Assembly (NCBI GenBank): GCA_913065025.1 | Contig: CAJYAP010000001.1 | Location: 1 to 49,544, forward strand | Length of the DNA: 49,544 nt | Direction of reading: 5' to 3' | Source of the DNA: an uncultured Gammaproteobacteria bacterium | GTDB lineage: Bacteria; Pseudomonadota; Gammaproteobacteria; Poriferisulfidales; GCA-002705445 | Shown here: positions 36,160-44,738 of the stretch, in pieces | Numbering within the stretch: position 1 is the stretch's first letter | Layout: each line of letters opens with the position of its first letter | Notes under the pieces: generated by a model | What the model was told of the DNA's origin: nothing | Databases searched by the model: none | What the model saw: the letters and a program-made list of their open reading frames with translations, nothing else | Position numbers and translations under genes: made by a program

Positions 36160-36278
36160 GAGTCTAATTTTTGGTTAGTTTAGGATGCATATTTTACATT
36201 AATATTTTATAAAATGTTCTTACAAGTACAATTTATATAGGTAATTTCATATGTTATTATTAGATTATAATTCTAAAT

Positions 36279-36929
36279 GTGGATGACGCCTTGAATAAAA
36301 TAGAAATTTCAGTGAATTCAGCTACTTGTTATAAAAATAACAACTTAATTTTTGAGGACATAAATATTGAACTTAAAAATGGTGATTTTATGCTCATAAT
36401 AGGACCAAATGGGTGTGGCAAAACAACTTTAATAAAATCGTTGTGTGGAATTCAAAAGCTAGAATTTGGAAATATACTAATTAATAATTTGGATATACAT
36501 AGTAAAAACAGCGAATATATAGAAAATATTATTTATTTAGGCCATAAAAATAGTTTGAATAATGATTTATCGGTACAAGAAAACCTAGAGTATCTCAGCG
36601 TGTTTGACTCATCAGTTGGTTCAAATAATTTTGATAAAATTAAAAATGCCATGGATTACTTTAATATATATAAATATAAAGATTATATGATTTCAGATCT
36701 TTCTGAAGGGAATAGAAAGAGAACTTCTTTAGCTAGATTGGTATTATCAAAGAAGAAGATATGGTTGTTAGATGAGCCTCTGAGTTTTTTAGATAACAAT
36801 ATATTAGACAGTTTCGTTTCTTTAATAAAAAGACATCAGGCAAATGATGGAATTGTTATTGCTTCTACACATTACGATTTTTCAAAAAGTATTAGTAATG
36901 TTAAATATTTAAAAATGGAAACAAAATAA
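36279..36929 (+). CDS. ccmA: Haem exporter ATP-binding protein CcmA
   Basis: ATPase subunit of the CcmABCD complex that releases holo-CcmE during cytochrome c maturation. Walker A GPNGCGKTT at 42-50, signature LSEGNRKR, Walker B IWLLDEPLSFLD. 216 residues, within the usual 200-215. The start is GTG at 36279; a TTG four codons in (36291) is also possible. It is the first gene of a compact operon with ccmB 4 bp downstream. The 119-bp gap to mfd should hold both divergent promoters, but I could not pick them out with confidence. Confidence 0.93.
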   Translation: MDDALNKIEISVNSATCYKNNNLIFEDINIELKNGDFMLIIGPNGCGKTTLIKSLCGIQKLEFGNILINNLDIHSKNSEYIENIIYLGHKNSLNNDLSVQENLEYLSVFDSSVGSNNFDKIKNAMDYFNIYKYKDYMISDLSEGNRKRTSLARLVLSKKKIWLLDEPLSFLDNNILDSFVSLIKRHQANDGIVIASTHYDFSKSISNVKYLKMETK

Positions 36930-36933
36930 TAAA

Positions 36934-37596
36934 ATGATAAATATTTTAATTAAAAAAGAATTAAGTCTTTACTTTAGAAATTTGAATAATATATTTTTAC
37001 CATTAATATTTTTTTTCTTAATAATATCAATATTTCCTTTAGTTTTAGGTCCTGAAAAAACTTTATTTAATAAAATTATACCTGGTGTTATATGGATCAC
37101 TGCTATATTAACAACATTACTAACGTCTAATAATTTTTTTAAAGAAGATTTTAATGCTGGGATTATAGAAACTTATTTAACCTCAGACGTGTCTATTGAG
37201 ATAGTTTTATTTATAAGAATAATTGTATGCTGGATATTTACTTGCTTGCCAATAGTTATTTTTATTCCAATAGTTTCTATTCTTTTTGATATCACGTTTC
37301 AATCTTCAATAGTTATATTGCTAACTTTAGTTATAGGAACACCAATCTTAATATCTATTGGCATATTTGGCTCGGCTTTAACTTTAGGACTAGCAAAAAA
37401 TAATATTTTAACACCGGTAATTATAATTCCTTTTTATATACCAGTATTAATTTTTTCAGCCAGTGCTATTCAATCAGTTTCTGCTGGACTTCCTTATGAT
37501 ATGCAAATCTATATTTTAGCTTCTCTCTTAACTCTTGTTCTACCTACAATGCCATATTTACTTAAATATACTTTGGAGATTAGTATTAATAATTAA
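36934..37596 (+). CDS. ccmB: Haem exporter membrane protein CcmB
   Basis: A 220-residue protein with six hydrophobic segments; partner of CcmA in the ATP-dependent release of haem-loaded CcmE. Family features: LIKKELSLYFRN at the N-terminus, FLIISIFPLVLGPE, the FKEDFNAGIIE motif in the cytoplasmic loop and GLPYDMQIYILASLLTL near the end. Length is typical (about 220). It sits 4 bp after ccmA and 2 bp before ccmC, so all three are translated in series. Confidence 0.93.
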   Translation: MINILIKKELSLYFRNLNNIFLPLIFFFLIISIFPLVLGPEKTLFNKIIPGVIWITAILTTLLTSNNFFKEDFNAGIIETYLTSDVSIEIVLFIRIIVCWIFTCLPIVIFIPIVSILFDITFQSSIVILLTLVIGTPILISIGIFGSALTLGLAKNNILTPVIIIPFYIPVLIFSASAIQSVSAGLPYDMQIYILASLLTLVLPTMPYLLKYTLEISINN

Positions 37597-37598
37597 TT

Positions 37599-38327
37599 AT
37601 GAATATTTCTAAAATAGCTAATTTAAAATTTTTTTATACAAAAACACAAAGAATTTCAATTTATTTGTCTTTTTCTACATTTGTTTTATTTTGTATTGGT
37701 ATCTATTGGGGTTTATTTATTGCGCCAGAAGACTACTTGCAAGGGAATAGTTATAGAATAATGTATGTTCATGTTCCAGCAGCTTGGCTTTCTTTGCAAA
37801 CTTATATGATTATGGCTGTGACTGCTTTTATAGCATTAGTATGGAAAATTAAAATTATGGAAATTATTAGTATTCAATGCGCACCAATAGGTGCTTTTTT
37901 TACTATTATTGCACTAGTTACAGGCATGATATGGGGTAAGCCTACTTGGGGAACTTATTGGGTGTGGGACGCAAGATTAACCTCTGAATTAATATTGCTG
38001 TTTTTATATATTGGGGTAATTGTTTTGTACTCATCATTTGTTGATAAAAGGCAGGCTATTAAAATTACATCTTTATTATCAATTATAGGGTTAATAAATA
38101 TTCCAATTATTCATTATTCCGTAGAATGGTGGAATACTTTACATCAAGGCCCAACAGTAACAAAATTTGATAAACCATCTGCTCATATTACAATGTTACT
38201 TCCACTATTATATATGTTTATTGTATTCAATCTATATTTTCTAGCAGTGATGATACAAAGAATCAGGCTTGGCATTTACATAAGGGAAAAAAATAGTAAA
38301 TGGATGGAGGATTTAAGTAATGATTGA
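37599..38327 (+). CDS. ccmC: Haem exporter protein CcmC
   Basis: A membrane protein of the haem-handling family that transfers haem to CcmE. 242 residues, six hydrophobic segments. The periplasmic haem-binding features are present: H58 in MYVHVPAAW, the tryptophan-rich motif WGTYWVWDARLTSE (117-130; the second Trp of the usual WGTWW is Tyr), and IPIIHYSVEWWNTLHQG with the second axial His. It overlaps ccmD by 8 bp. Confidence 0.95.
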   Translation: MNISKIANLKFFYTKTQRISIYLSFSTFVLFCIGIYWGLFIAPEDYLQGNSYRIMYVHVPAAWLSLQTYMIMAVTAFIALVWKIKIMEIISIQCAPIGAFFTIIALVTGMIWGKPTWGTYWVWDARLTSELILLFLYIGVIVLYSSFVDKRQAIKITSLLSIIGLINIPIIHYSVEWWNTLHQGPTVTKFDKPSAHITMLLPLLYMFIVFNLYFLAVMIQRIRLGIYIREKNSKWMEDLSND

Positions 38328-38475
38328 ATTTTTTTATATGGGAAAACATACAGTATTTGTTTATGTAGCATATATATTTTCAATAGTAGTATTATTACTA
38401 GGATTTATAATACCTTATTACACGTTAAAAAAAGAAATAAGATTAAAAAATGATAAAGATAACAAAAAAAAGTAA
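38320..38475 (+). CDS. ccmD: Haem exporter protein CcmD
   Basis: A small 51-residue frame overlapping ccmC by 8 bp and ccmE by 26 bp. MIEFFYMGKHTVFVYVAYIF matches the CcmD consensus (FFxMGxHxxYVWxAY), followed by one membrane helix and a Lys-rich cytoplasmic tail. CcmD keeps CcmE bound to CcmABC until release. Its size (most members are 45-70 residues) and position between ccmC and ccmE make the call firm despite the short length. Confidence 0.92.
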   Translation: MIEFFYMGKHTVFVYVAYIFSIVVLLLGFIIPYYTLKKEIRLKNDKDNKKK

Positions 38476-38902
38476 AAAAAGAATAATAAGAATTTCAATT
38501 TTCTTTTTTGCTATATCAAGCTTTAGTGCTCTATTAATATATGCGTTTAGTAAAAATATGGTTTACTTTTACACACCATCGCAGGTGATAGAAAAGGAAG
38601 CACCTTTAGAAAAATTTATAAGAGTTGGTGGAATGGTGAAAAAAGGTTCAGTTTTGAGATCTAATAATAACCTAAAAATTTCATTTAAGATTTACGATCT
38701 TGAGCAACAAATTAATGTCATGTATGAAGGAATTCTCCCTGATTTATTTGCAGAAGGGCAGGGTGTTGTAATGACAGGAAGATTAATAAATTCAAATACA
38801 TTTATAGCAGATGAAGTTCTTGCAAAACATGATGAGAACTACATGCCTCCTGAAGTAGCTGACATGATGAAAGATGCTAATGGGGAATTATATAAAAAAT
38901 GA
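38450..38902 (+). CDS. ccmE: Cytochrome c-type biogenesis haem chaperone CcmE
   Basis: Periplasmic haem chaperone anchored by one N-terminal helix (about residues 12-33). The covalent haem-binding His127 and Tyr131 lie in AKHDENYMPPEV, matching E. coli His130 and Tyr134. The OB-fold body shows IRVGGMVKKGSV and GQGVVMTGRL. 150 residues, typical. The ATG at 38450 lies within the end of ccmD, and the end overlaps ccmF by 4 bp. Confidence 0.96.
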   Translation: MIKITKKSKKRIIRISIFFFAISSFSALLIYAFSKNMVYFYTPSQVIEKEAPLEKFIRVGGMVKKGSVLRSNNNLKISFKIYDLEQQINVMYEGILPDLFAEGQGVVMTGRLINSNTFIADEVLAKHDENYMPPEVADMMKDANGELYKK

Positions 38903-40851
38903 TAACTGAGATTGGTAATTTTCTTTTAAGTATTTCTGCGTCACTATCACTGTGTATATTTCTTTCTTTATTTTTAAAAAAAACTATAAGTAACGAAGTT
39001 AGATTTTTATTTTGTAAAATAGCATCACATATTATTACTTTTCTAATTTTTATATCTTTCGTTCTATTATCTTACGCATTCCTTACTGATGATTTTTCAT
39101 TAAGATATGTGGCCAATAACTCAAATGTATCATTAGAAAATATTTATAAATTTTCAGCAGTATGGGGAGCTCATGAGGGCTCAATCTTACTTTGGGTTTT
39201 TGTATTATCAATCTGGAGTTCTTGTATAGTTTTATTTTCAAGTAGTATTCCCAAAGTTATTGTTTCAGATATGCTTTCAATCATGGGAATTTTATTATTA
39301 TTTTTTCTAATTTTTATCTTATTTAGCTCTAACCCATTTGATAGAATATTTCCCATCCCAATAAATGGTCGAGATCTTAATCCTTTATTACAGGATCCAG
39401 GTCTTATTATACACCCTCCGATGCTTTACATTGGTTATGTAGGAACTAGTGTCCCATTTGTTTTTGCAATCTCTATACTATTAAACGAAAATATTAAACT
39501 TGAGTGGATTAGTTGGTTAAGAAAATGGGTGATTTCATCATGGATGTTTTTAACTATCGGAATATCTTTGGGAAGCTGGTGGGCTTATCATGAGCTTGGT
39601 TGGGGCGGATGGTGGTTCTGGGATCCAGTAGAGAATGCATCTTTTATGCCATGGTTGGCAATAACAGCTCTTTTGCATTCGCTAATAGTATCTGAAAAGA
39701 GGGGAATATTTATAAGTTGGAGTATATTGCTTGCAATTTTAACATTTTCATTAAGTCTCCTTGGTACTTTCTTAGTTAGATCTGGGATATTGGTATCTGT
39801 ACATGCTTTTGCTAACGACCCAGAGAGAGGTATGTATATTTTAATATTTTTATCATTAATTATTGGACTATCTTTAGGTCTATATTTTATAAAATCACGT
39901 TCACTAATTTTTGAAAAAGAATACACAGTATCTTCAAAAGAATTTATATTATTACTAAATAATTTATTTTTAACCATTACAACATTTGCAATTTTATTGG
40001 GAACTCTTTATCCACTAATAACAAGCTCACTAAATTTAGGAAAGATTTCAGTTGGCGCACCATATTTTAATTTTATATTCTCAGCTCTTATGTTGCCAAT
40101 TGTTTTCCTCATGTCGCCAGCAATTTATAGTACCTGGAAAAAAACAAATTATAGTAAGCTTACAAAAAAACTACTTACTTTTTTATTTTATTCAATAGTT
40201 ATCACTTACATATTCATGAATTTTTATTTTAAGAGTGATATTTTTATTGTATATCTTGCTATGTCACTTGCGTTTTTTACTATTATTTCTTCTGTAGCTA
40301 AATTACTTTTAATTTTAAAGAATAGTAATAATAAAAAAATAATTTCTAATATATTTTCAATACCAAGTTCAATGTTATCTAATTTATTAGCTCATATAGG
40401 TATTGGAATATTAATTATTGGTATAACATTAAGTAATTATTACTCAATCCAAAAAGAAGTAGCTATGCAGCAGAATTCACAGATTTTAGTTAAAGATATT
40501 ACTATTAAATTTGTTGACGTTAAAAATAAAATATCTAAAAATTATACTTCGCAGGTTGGAGTCTTTGATGCTTATATAAATAATGATTACTTTATTTCTT
40601 TTTTCCCTGAAAAGCGAACTTATAATATTCAAAAAAATATTATGACTGAAGCTGCTATTAACTCAACTTTATTAAGAGATATTTATGTTGCTTTAGGTGA
40701 AAATCTTTCGAATGATACTTGGGTTGTAAGAATTTATTATAAACCTTATATTCAACTTCTTTGGTATGGTGTTCTATTGATGATTTTAGGAGGTTTATTT
40801 GGTATATTCGGAAGAAATAAATTAGAAAAAAAACTTAATAATGATTCGTAA
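38899..40851 (+). CDS. ccmF: Haem lyase subunit CcmF
   Basis: Large membrane subunit of the haem ligation complex, 650 residues (E. coli 647) with about 14 hydrophobic segments. The periplasmic WWD motif reads WGGWWFWDPVENASFMPWL. AVWGAHEGSILLWVF and LLQDPGLIIHPPMLYIGYVG carry conserved His ligands, and GTFLVRSGILVSVHAFANDP is the other conserved block. It is coupled to ccmE and to ccmG by short overlaps (4 and 11 bp). Confidence 0.97.
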   Translation: MITEIGNFLLSISASLSLCIFLSLFLKKTISNEVRFLFCKIASHIITFLIFISFVLLSYAFLTDDFSLRYVANNSNVSLENIYKFSAVWGAHEGSILLWVFVLSIWSSCIVLFSSSIPKVIVSDMLSIMGILLLFFLIFILFSSNPFDRIFPIPINGRDLNPLLQDPGLIIHPPMLYIGYVGTSVPFVFAISILLNENIKLEWISWLRKWVISSWMFLTIGISLGSWWAYHELGWGGWWFWDPVENASFMPWLAITALLHSLIVSEKRGIFISWSILLAILTFSLSLLGTFLVRSGILVSVHAFANDPERGMYILIFLSLIIGLSLGLYFIKSRSLIFEKEYTVSSKEFILLLNNLFLTITTFAILLGTLYPLITSSLNLGKISVGAPYFNFIFSALMLPIVFLMSPAIYSTWKKTNYSKLTKKLLTFLFYSIVITYIFMNFYFKSDIFIVYLAMSLAFFTIISSVAKLLLILKNSNNKKIISNIFSIPSSMLSNLLAHIGIGILIIGITLSNYYSIQKEVAMQQNSQILVKDITIKFVDVKNKISKNYTSQVGVFDAYINNDYFISFFPEKRTYNIQKNIMTEAAINSTLLRDIYVALGENLSNDTWVVRIYYKPYIQLLWYGVLLMILGGLFGIFGRNKLEKKLNNDS

Positions 40852-41359
40852 ATTATCTGCATTACCAATTTTAATTTTTTTAGTTATTGTTTATTTTCTT
40901 TATAGCGGATTAAGTAAAGACCCAACACTTATACCCTCACCCTTGATTGGAAAAACAATACCAGAATTTACATCAAAAACATTATTTGATGGTAATACTA
41001 TTACTAGTAAAGATTTGCTAGGAAAAAGTTTTATTATAAATGTTTGGGGTAGTTGGTGTTACGGATGTAGCATTGAACATGATTATTTAATAGATATTAG
41101 CTCGAAAAATACAATACAAATATATGGTTTAAATTATAAAGATGATCGTAGCTCTGCCATAAAATGGTTGCAATCGAAAGGAAACCCTTATAGAAGAGTT
41201 ATTTTTGATAGTAGTGGTGATATTGCAATAGATTTTGGTGTTTATGGTGCTCCAGAAACTTTTTTGGTTAACGAACAAGGGGTAATTATTCACAAACATG
41301 TTGGTCCTATAGACCAAAGTTATTACAATAATGTAATTTTACCTAATTTGAGAAAATGA
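40841..41359 (+). CDS. ccmG: Thiol:disulfide interchange protein CcmG (DsbE)
   Basis: A 172-residue membrane-anchored periplasmic thioredoxin that reduces apocytochrome c or CcmH before haem attachment. N-terminal anchor at about residues 9-22, then TSKDLLGKSFIINVWGSWC with the redox pair C73-Y-G-C76, SIEHDYL, and the cis-Pro loop YGAPETFLVNEQGVI. The usual C-P-T-C dipeptide is replaced by Y-G. It overlaps ccmH by 4 bp. Confidence 0.95.
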   Translation: MIRKLSALPILIFLVIVYFLYSGLSKDPTLIPSPLIGKTIPEFTSKTLFDGNTITSKDLLGKSFIINVWGSWCYGCSIEHDYLIDISSKNTIQIYGLNYKDDRSSAIKWLQSKGNPYRRVIFDSSGDIAIDFGVYGAPETFLVNEQGVIIHKHVGPIDQSYYNNVILPNLRK

Positions 41360-42264
41360 AAAAATATACTATTTTTGCATTAATTTTGATCCTAACCTTT
41401 AATTATGCACAAGCTAATAATGAAGATAAGTACAACAAAATTATAGAAAATTTGAGGTGTTTAGTTTGTCAAAATCAATCTCTTTCAGAATCTGATTCAA
41501 ATCTAGCAAAAGACTTAAGAGGTAAAGTGAAAAATATGCTTGAGTCTGGTTTTTCTGAAGATAAAATTTACGAATTTATGTCAGATAGATATACTGATTA
41601 TGTTTTATATAACCCGCCCTTAAAAAAATCTACATGGTTTTTATGGTACAGCCCCTTTGCGATTCTAATAATATCTATATTATATCTATTTTATATTTTT
41701 AGAAAAAAAAATTACATGCCAAAGAATAATAAAATTCTTAAAGTTAAAAAAAATAATTTAGAGATATCTACTATCACTAGTAAACTAAATTTAAAATATC
41801 TATATATAACTCTATTAGTATTTATACCAGTTTTAACATTATTGATATACTCTTACTCGAGTGAGAGTATGAGATATAAAATTTCATATTACTTTGAAAC
41901 TAAAGAACCAATTATTGACATCACAGTATCAATACATGATGAAATTTTATCTAAAATTACTGGTAATGAGATATTATTTGTTTATGCTAGGAGAAGTAGT
42001 GGAATGAGAATTCCATTAGCTATAGATGTATTTGATGTTAGTAAATCTAAAAAAAATTATAATGTTAAATTGGATAATACTATGAGTATGATAAAGGATC
42101 AGACACTATCCTTGGCCAAAGAGATTATTGTTGAGGCAAGAATATCAAAGTATCAAAAAGCTATAACTATGCCAGGAGACTATATCGGTAGATCGGAATC
42201 TATCCAGCTGGAATCATCAAATTATATAATAATCAAAATTAATTCTGTAGTTAAAGAGGAATAA
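41356..42264 (+). CDS. ccmH: CcmH fused to the CcmI C-terminal domain
   Basis: 302 residues in three parts. Residues 1-95: signal/anchor, then the CcmH redox domain with LRC35LVC38QNQSLSESDSN and KDLRGKV. Residues 98-115 and 149-166 are two membrane helices joined by a short basic loop. Residues about 187-298 resemble the C-terminal beta domain of CcmI/CycH (IDITVSIHDEIL, ILFVYARRSSGMRIPLAI, KLDNTMSM, IIVEARISKYQKAITMPGDY). The TPR region of CcmI that binds apocytochrome is missing, and no separate ccmI follows. CcmH here probably does part of the CcmI job. lolC/E overlaps its stop by 1 bp. Confidence 0.85.
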   Translation: MKKYTIFALILILTFNYAQANNEDKYNKIIENLRCLVCQNQSLSESDSNLAKDLRGKVKNMLESGFSEDKIYEFMSDRYTDYVLYNPPLKKSTWFLWYSPFAILIISILYLFYIFRKKNYMPKNNKILKVKKNNLEISTITSKLNLKYLYITLLVFIPVLTLLIYSYSSESMRYKISYYFETKEPIIDITVSIHDEILSKITGNEILFVYARRSSGMRIPLAIDVFDVSKSKKNYNVKLDNTMSMIKDQTLSLAKEIIVEARISKYQKAITMPGDYIGRSESIQLESSNYIIIKINSVVKEE

Positions 42265-43508
42265 TGAATTACACTTCGTTTTATATAGCATATAAGTTCT
42301 TAAGATCAAAAAAGAGTAGTAGATTTACATCGATAATATCAAAATCATCAATAATAGGAATATCCCTTGGTATAGCCGCTATTATAGTAGTAATGTCAAT
42401 AATGAATGGTTTTCACAGCGAGATGAGGAATAAAATTTTAAGCATGGTTTCGCATGTAATAATAACGGAAAATAACTATACTCTCAAAAATTGGGATAAA
42501 TTAAAATTTAGAATTGATAAAAATAATTTAGTATATGGGTCAGCCCCATATGTTGAAGGACAAGCAATGATTAGCTTTGAGAATAACGTTCATGGGATTC
42601 AATTAAAAGGCATAGTGCCTGAATACGAGAAAAAAGTTACAAGTCTACAGGAAAATATAATAGAAGGTGATCTTAATAAAATAGGAAATAAGCCTTATCA
42701 AATATCAATTGGTAAAGATTTGGCAAAAAAAATGAACCTATCAGTCGGAGATAAGATAACGCTGGTAATTCCAAGAGCAAACTCAACAATAATTGGAATT
42801 GTTCCTAGAATAAAAAGATTTGAAGTTTCGTCTATATTTAACTTTGGTATGCAACAATATGATAAAAATTTAGTTTTTATTGATATTGATGAAGCAAAAT
42901 TACTATATGGTATGAAAGATAATGTAAGCGGCTTAAGATTAAAATTGCACGATCTATTTACATCACAAAGAATATCTAAAGATATAAGGTCAAATTTTGA
43001 AACTAATTATATAGTAATAGATTGGACAATGATGAATAAGAACTTCTTTAAAGCCTTGCAAATGGAAAAAACAATGTTATTACTATTGATGCTTTTAATA
43101 GTGCTTGTGGCTACATTTAATATTATATCTTCTTTATTTATGGTTGTTTCAGAGAAAAAATCAGATATCGCAATATTAAAAACTATTGGAATGAGTTCTA
43201 AGAACATAATGCATATATTTGTATTACAGGGAACTTTCCTTGGGATTGTAGGAATTCTGCTAGGTTTAACTTTGGGTTTAATTATAACATTTAATTTAGA
43301 TTATATAGTAAAATTTATAGAATATATTTTAGGTCATAGTTTATTGGATTCAGATATATATATGATTAGTTCAGTTCCAGCAAAAATTGAAATTTTAGAT
43401 TTATTATACATTTCAATAGTATCGTTTTTTCTTTCTATACTGGCAACAATCTATCCATCAATTAACGCAGCTAAAACAATGCCCGCACAAACACTTAAAG
43501 GTAGTTAA
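42264..43508 (+). CDS. lolC: Lipoprotein-releasing ABC transporter permease LolC/LolE
   Basis: Inner-membrane subunit that extracts outer-membrane lipoproteins for LolA. 414 residues with the LolC/E layout: YKFLRSKKSSRFTSIISKSS at the N-terminus, one helix, a large periplasmic domain (residues about 50-270), then three helices with the FtsX-type motifs LVVSEKKSDIAILKTIGMS and YPSINAAKTMPAQTLKG. Only one such subunit is next to lolD, so it may act as a homodimeric LolF-like permease unless a lolE lies elsewhere. Overlaps ccmH by 1 bp. Confidence 0.92.
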   Translation: MNYTSFYIAYKFLRSKKSSRFTSIISKSSIIGISLGIAAIIVVMSIMNGFHSEMRNKILSMVSHVIITENNYTLKNWDKLKFRIDKNNLVYGSAPYVEGQAMISFENNVHGIQLKGIVPEYEKKVTSLQENIIEGDLNKIGNKPYQISIGKDLAKKMNLSVGDKITLVIPRANSTIIGIVPRIKRFEVSSIFNFGMQQYDKNLVFIDIDEAKLLYGMKDNVSGLRLKLHDLFTSQRISKDIRSNFETNYIVIDWTMMNKNFFKALQMEKTMLLLLMLLIVLVATFNIISSLFMVVSEKKSDIAILKTIGMSSKNIMHIFVLQGTFLGIVGILLGLTLGLIITFNLDYIVKFIEYILGHSLLDSDIYMISSVPAKIEILDLLYISIVSFFLSILATIYPSINAAKTMPAQTLKGS

Positions 43509-43511
43509 GTA

Positions 43512-44186
43512 ATGTTGATTTGTAATAAAATAAACAAAACATATGATGATGGAAATACTAAAATTAATATACTAAGCGATATAGATTTAAATGTTCATTC
43601 AGGAGAGACTATTTCGGTGGTAGGAGCTTCAGGCAGTGGAAAAAGCACGCTTTTACATGTTATATCATCACTAGACAAACCTGACTCTGGGGAAATAAAA
43701 TTAGACGGAGATCTTTTATCAAAGCTTAGTGAAAGTCAGTTGTGCAAAATAAGATTAAATAAAGTAGGTTTTATATATCAATTTCACCACCTTATAAATG
43801 AGCTTAATGTCGAAGAGAATATATCACTACCTTTACGTATTTCAAACATGAGCAAACCAGATATTGAGAAAAAAGTTGATAAGATAATAGATCAGATAGA
43901 TATGAAAAAAAGAAAAAATTTTCAAATTGATAAATTATCTGGTGGGGAAAGACAAAGAGTTGCGATTGCAAGGGCTATAGTACATAACCCTAAAATTATT
44001 TTTGCTGACGAACCAACTGGTAATCTAGATAAAAATAATGCAAAAAATATTTTCTCACTTCTTAACGACTTAGTTAACTATAATAAATCTAGTCTTGTAA
44101 TGGCAACTCATGATTTAGAAATTGCATCTTTATTAAGTAGAAGTCTAATCATTGAAAATGGTTTGTTACGAGAAACTAGAATTTAA
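43512..44186 (+). CDS. lolD: Lipoprotein-releasing ABC transporter ATPase LolD
   Basis: ATP-binding subunit of the Lol machinery, 224 residues. Walker A GASGSGKST at 38-46, signature LSGGERQR at 142-149, Walker B IIFADEPTGNLD, switch His in MATHDLE. FIYQFHHLINELNVEEN after the Q-loop is distinctive of LolD. It lies 3 bp after lolC and ends directly against the convergent DUF2062 gene. Confidence 0.95.
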   Translation: MLICNKINKTYDDGNTKINILSDIDLNVHSGETISVVGASGSGKSTLLHVISSLDKPDSGEIKLDGDLLSKLSESQLCKIRLNKVGFIYQFHHLINELNVEENISLPLRISNMSKPDIEKKVDKIIDQIDMKKRKNFQIDKLSGGERQRVAIARAIVHNPKIIFADEPTGNLDKNNAKNIFSLLNDLVNYNKSSLVMATHDLEIASLLSRSLIIENGLLRETRI

Positions 44187-44690
44187 TTATTTTTTTCTTT
44201 TTGACCAAATTTTAATTACGTAATACCTCCAATAAGCTCTAATAAATATATAGCTTGTAATTGAGCCTATTATTGAAAGAATTAAAGAACCTATTAAAAG
44301 AGGTTCCCATATATTCATAATATCAGATAGTAAATTTATCTCTTCATTTTCTAATTCAAAATAAGTATCCGTATCTATAAAAAAATTACCAATTTTATAT
44401 GCAAAATAAAATATTGGAGTATAAGTTATTGGATTAGTTATCCAAGTTAAAATAATAGCTATGGGAATATTTGCTGCAAAAATAATCGATAAAAATGCTG
44501 CAAATATCATTTGACCGGGTAATGGTAAAAAGGCGCAAAATGCACCTATTGCAAAGCCTCTAGCCACAGATTTTTTATTAATATGCCACAAATTTGGTTG
44601 CAAAACTGCAGGACCGAAAATTCTTAAAATTTTTTCTTCTTTTACGGCATCAAGTTTAGGAAATAATCTTTTGATTACATTTTTAATCAT
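44187..44690 (-). CDS. DUF2062 family membrane protein
   Basis: A 167-residue protein with three or four hydrophobic segments. The family hallmark NKKSVARGFAIGAFCAFLP followed by PGQMIFAAFLSII and LTWITNPITYTPIFYFAYKIG is clear. Some members contribute to peptidoglycan precursor flipping or undecaprenyl handling, but the function is not established for most. Its 3' end abuts lolD with no gap; the promoter must lie in the 48-bp region shared with msbA. Confidence 0.9.
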   Translation of the reverse strand: MIKNVIKRLFPKLDAVKEEKILRIFGPAVLQPNLWHINKKSVARGFAIGAFCAFLPLPGQMIFAAFLSIIFAANIPIAIILTWITNPITYTPIFYFAYKIGNFFIDTDTYFELENEEINLLSDIMNIWEPLLIGSLILSIIGSITSYIFIRAYWRYYVIKIWSKRKK

Positions 44691-44738
44691 TTCTGTAAAA
44701 TAAGTAGTTTAACGTATTAATAGGAAGTATATAAGAAA

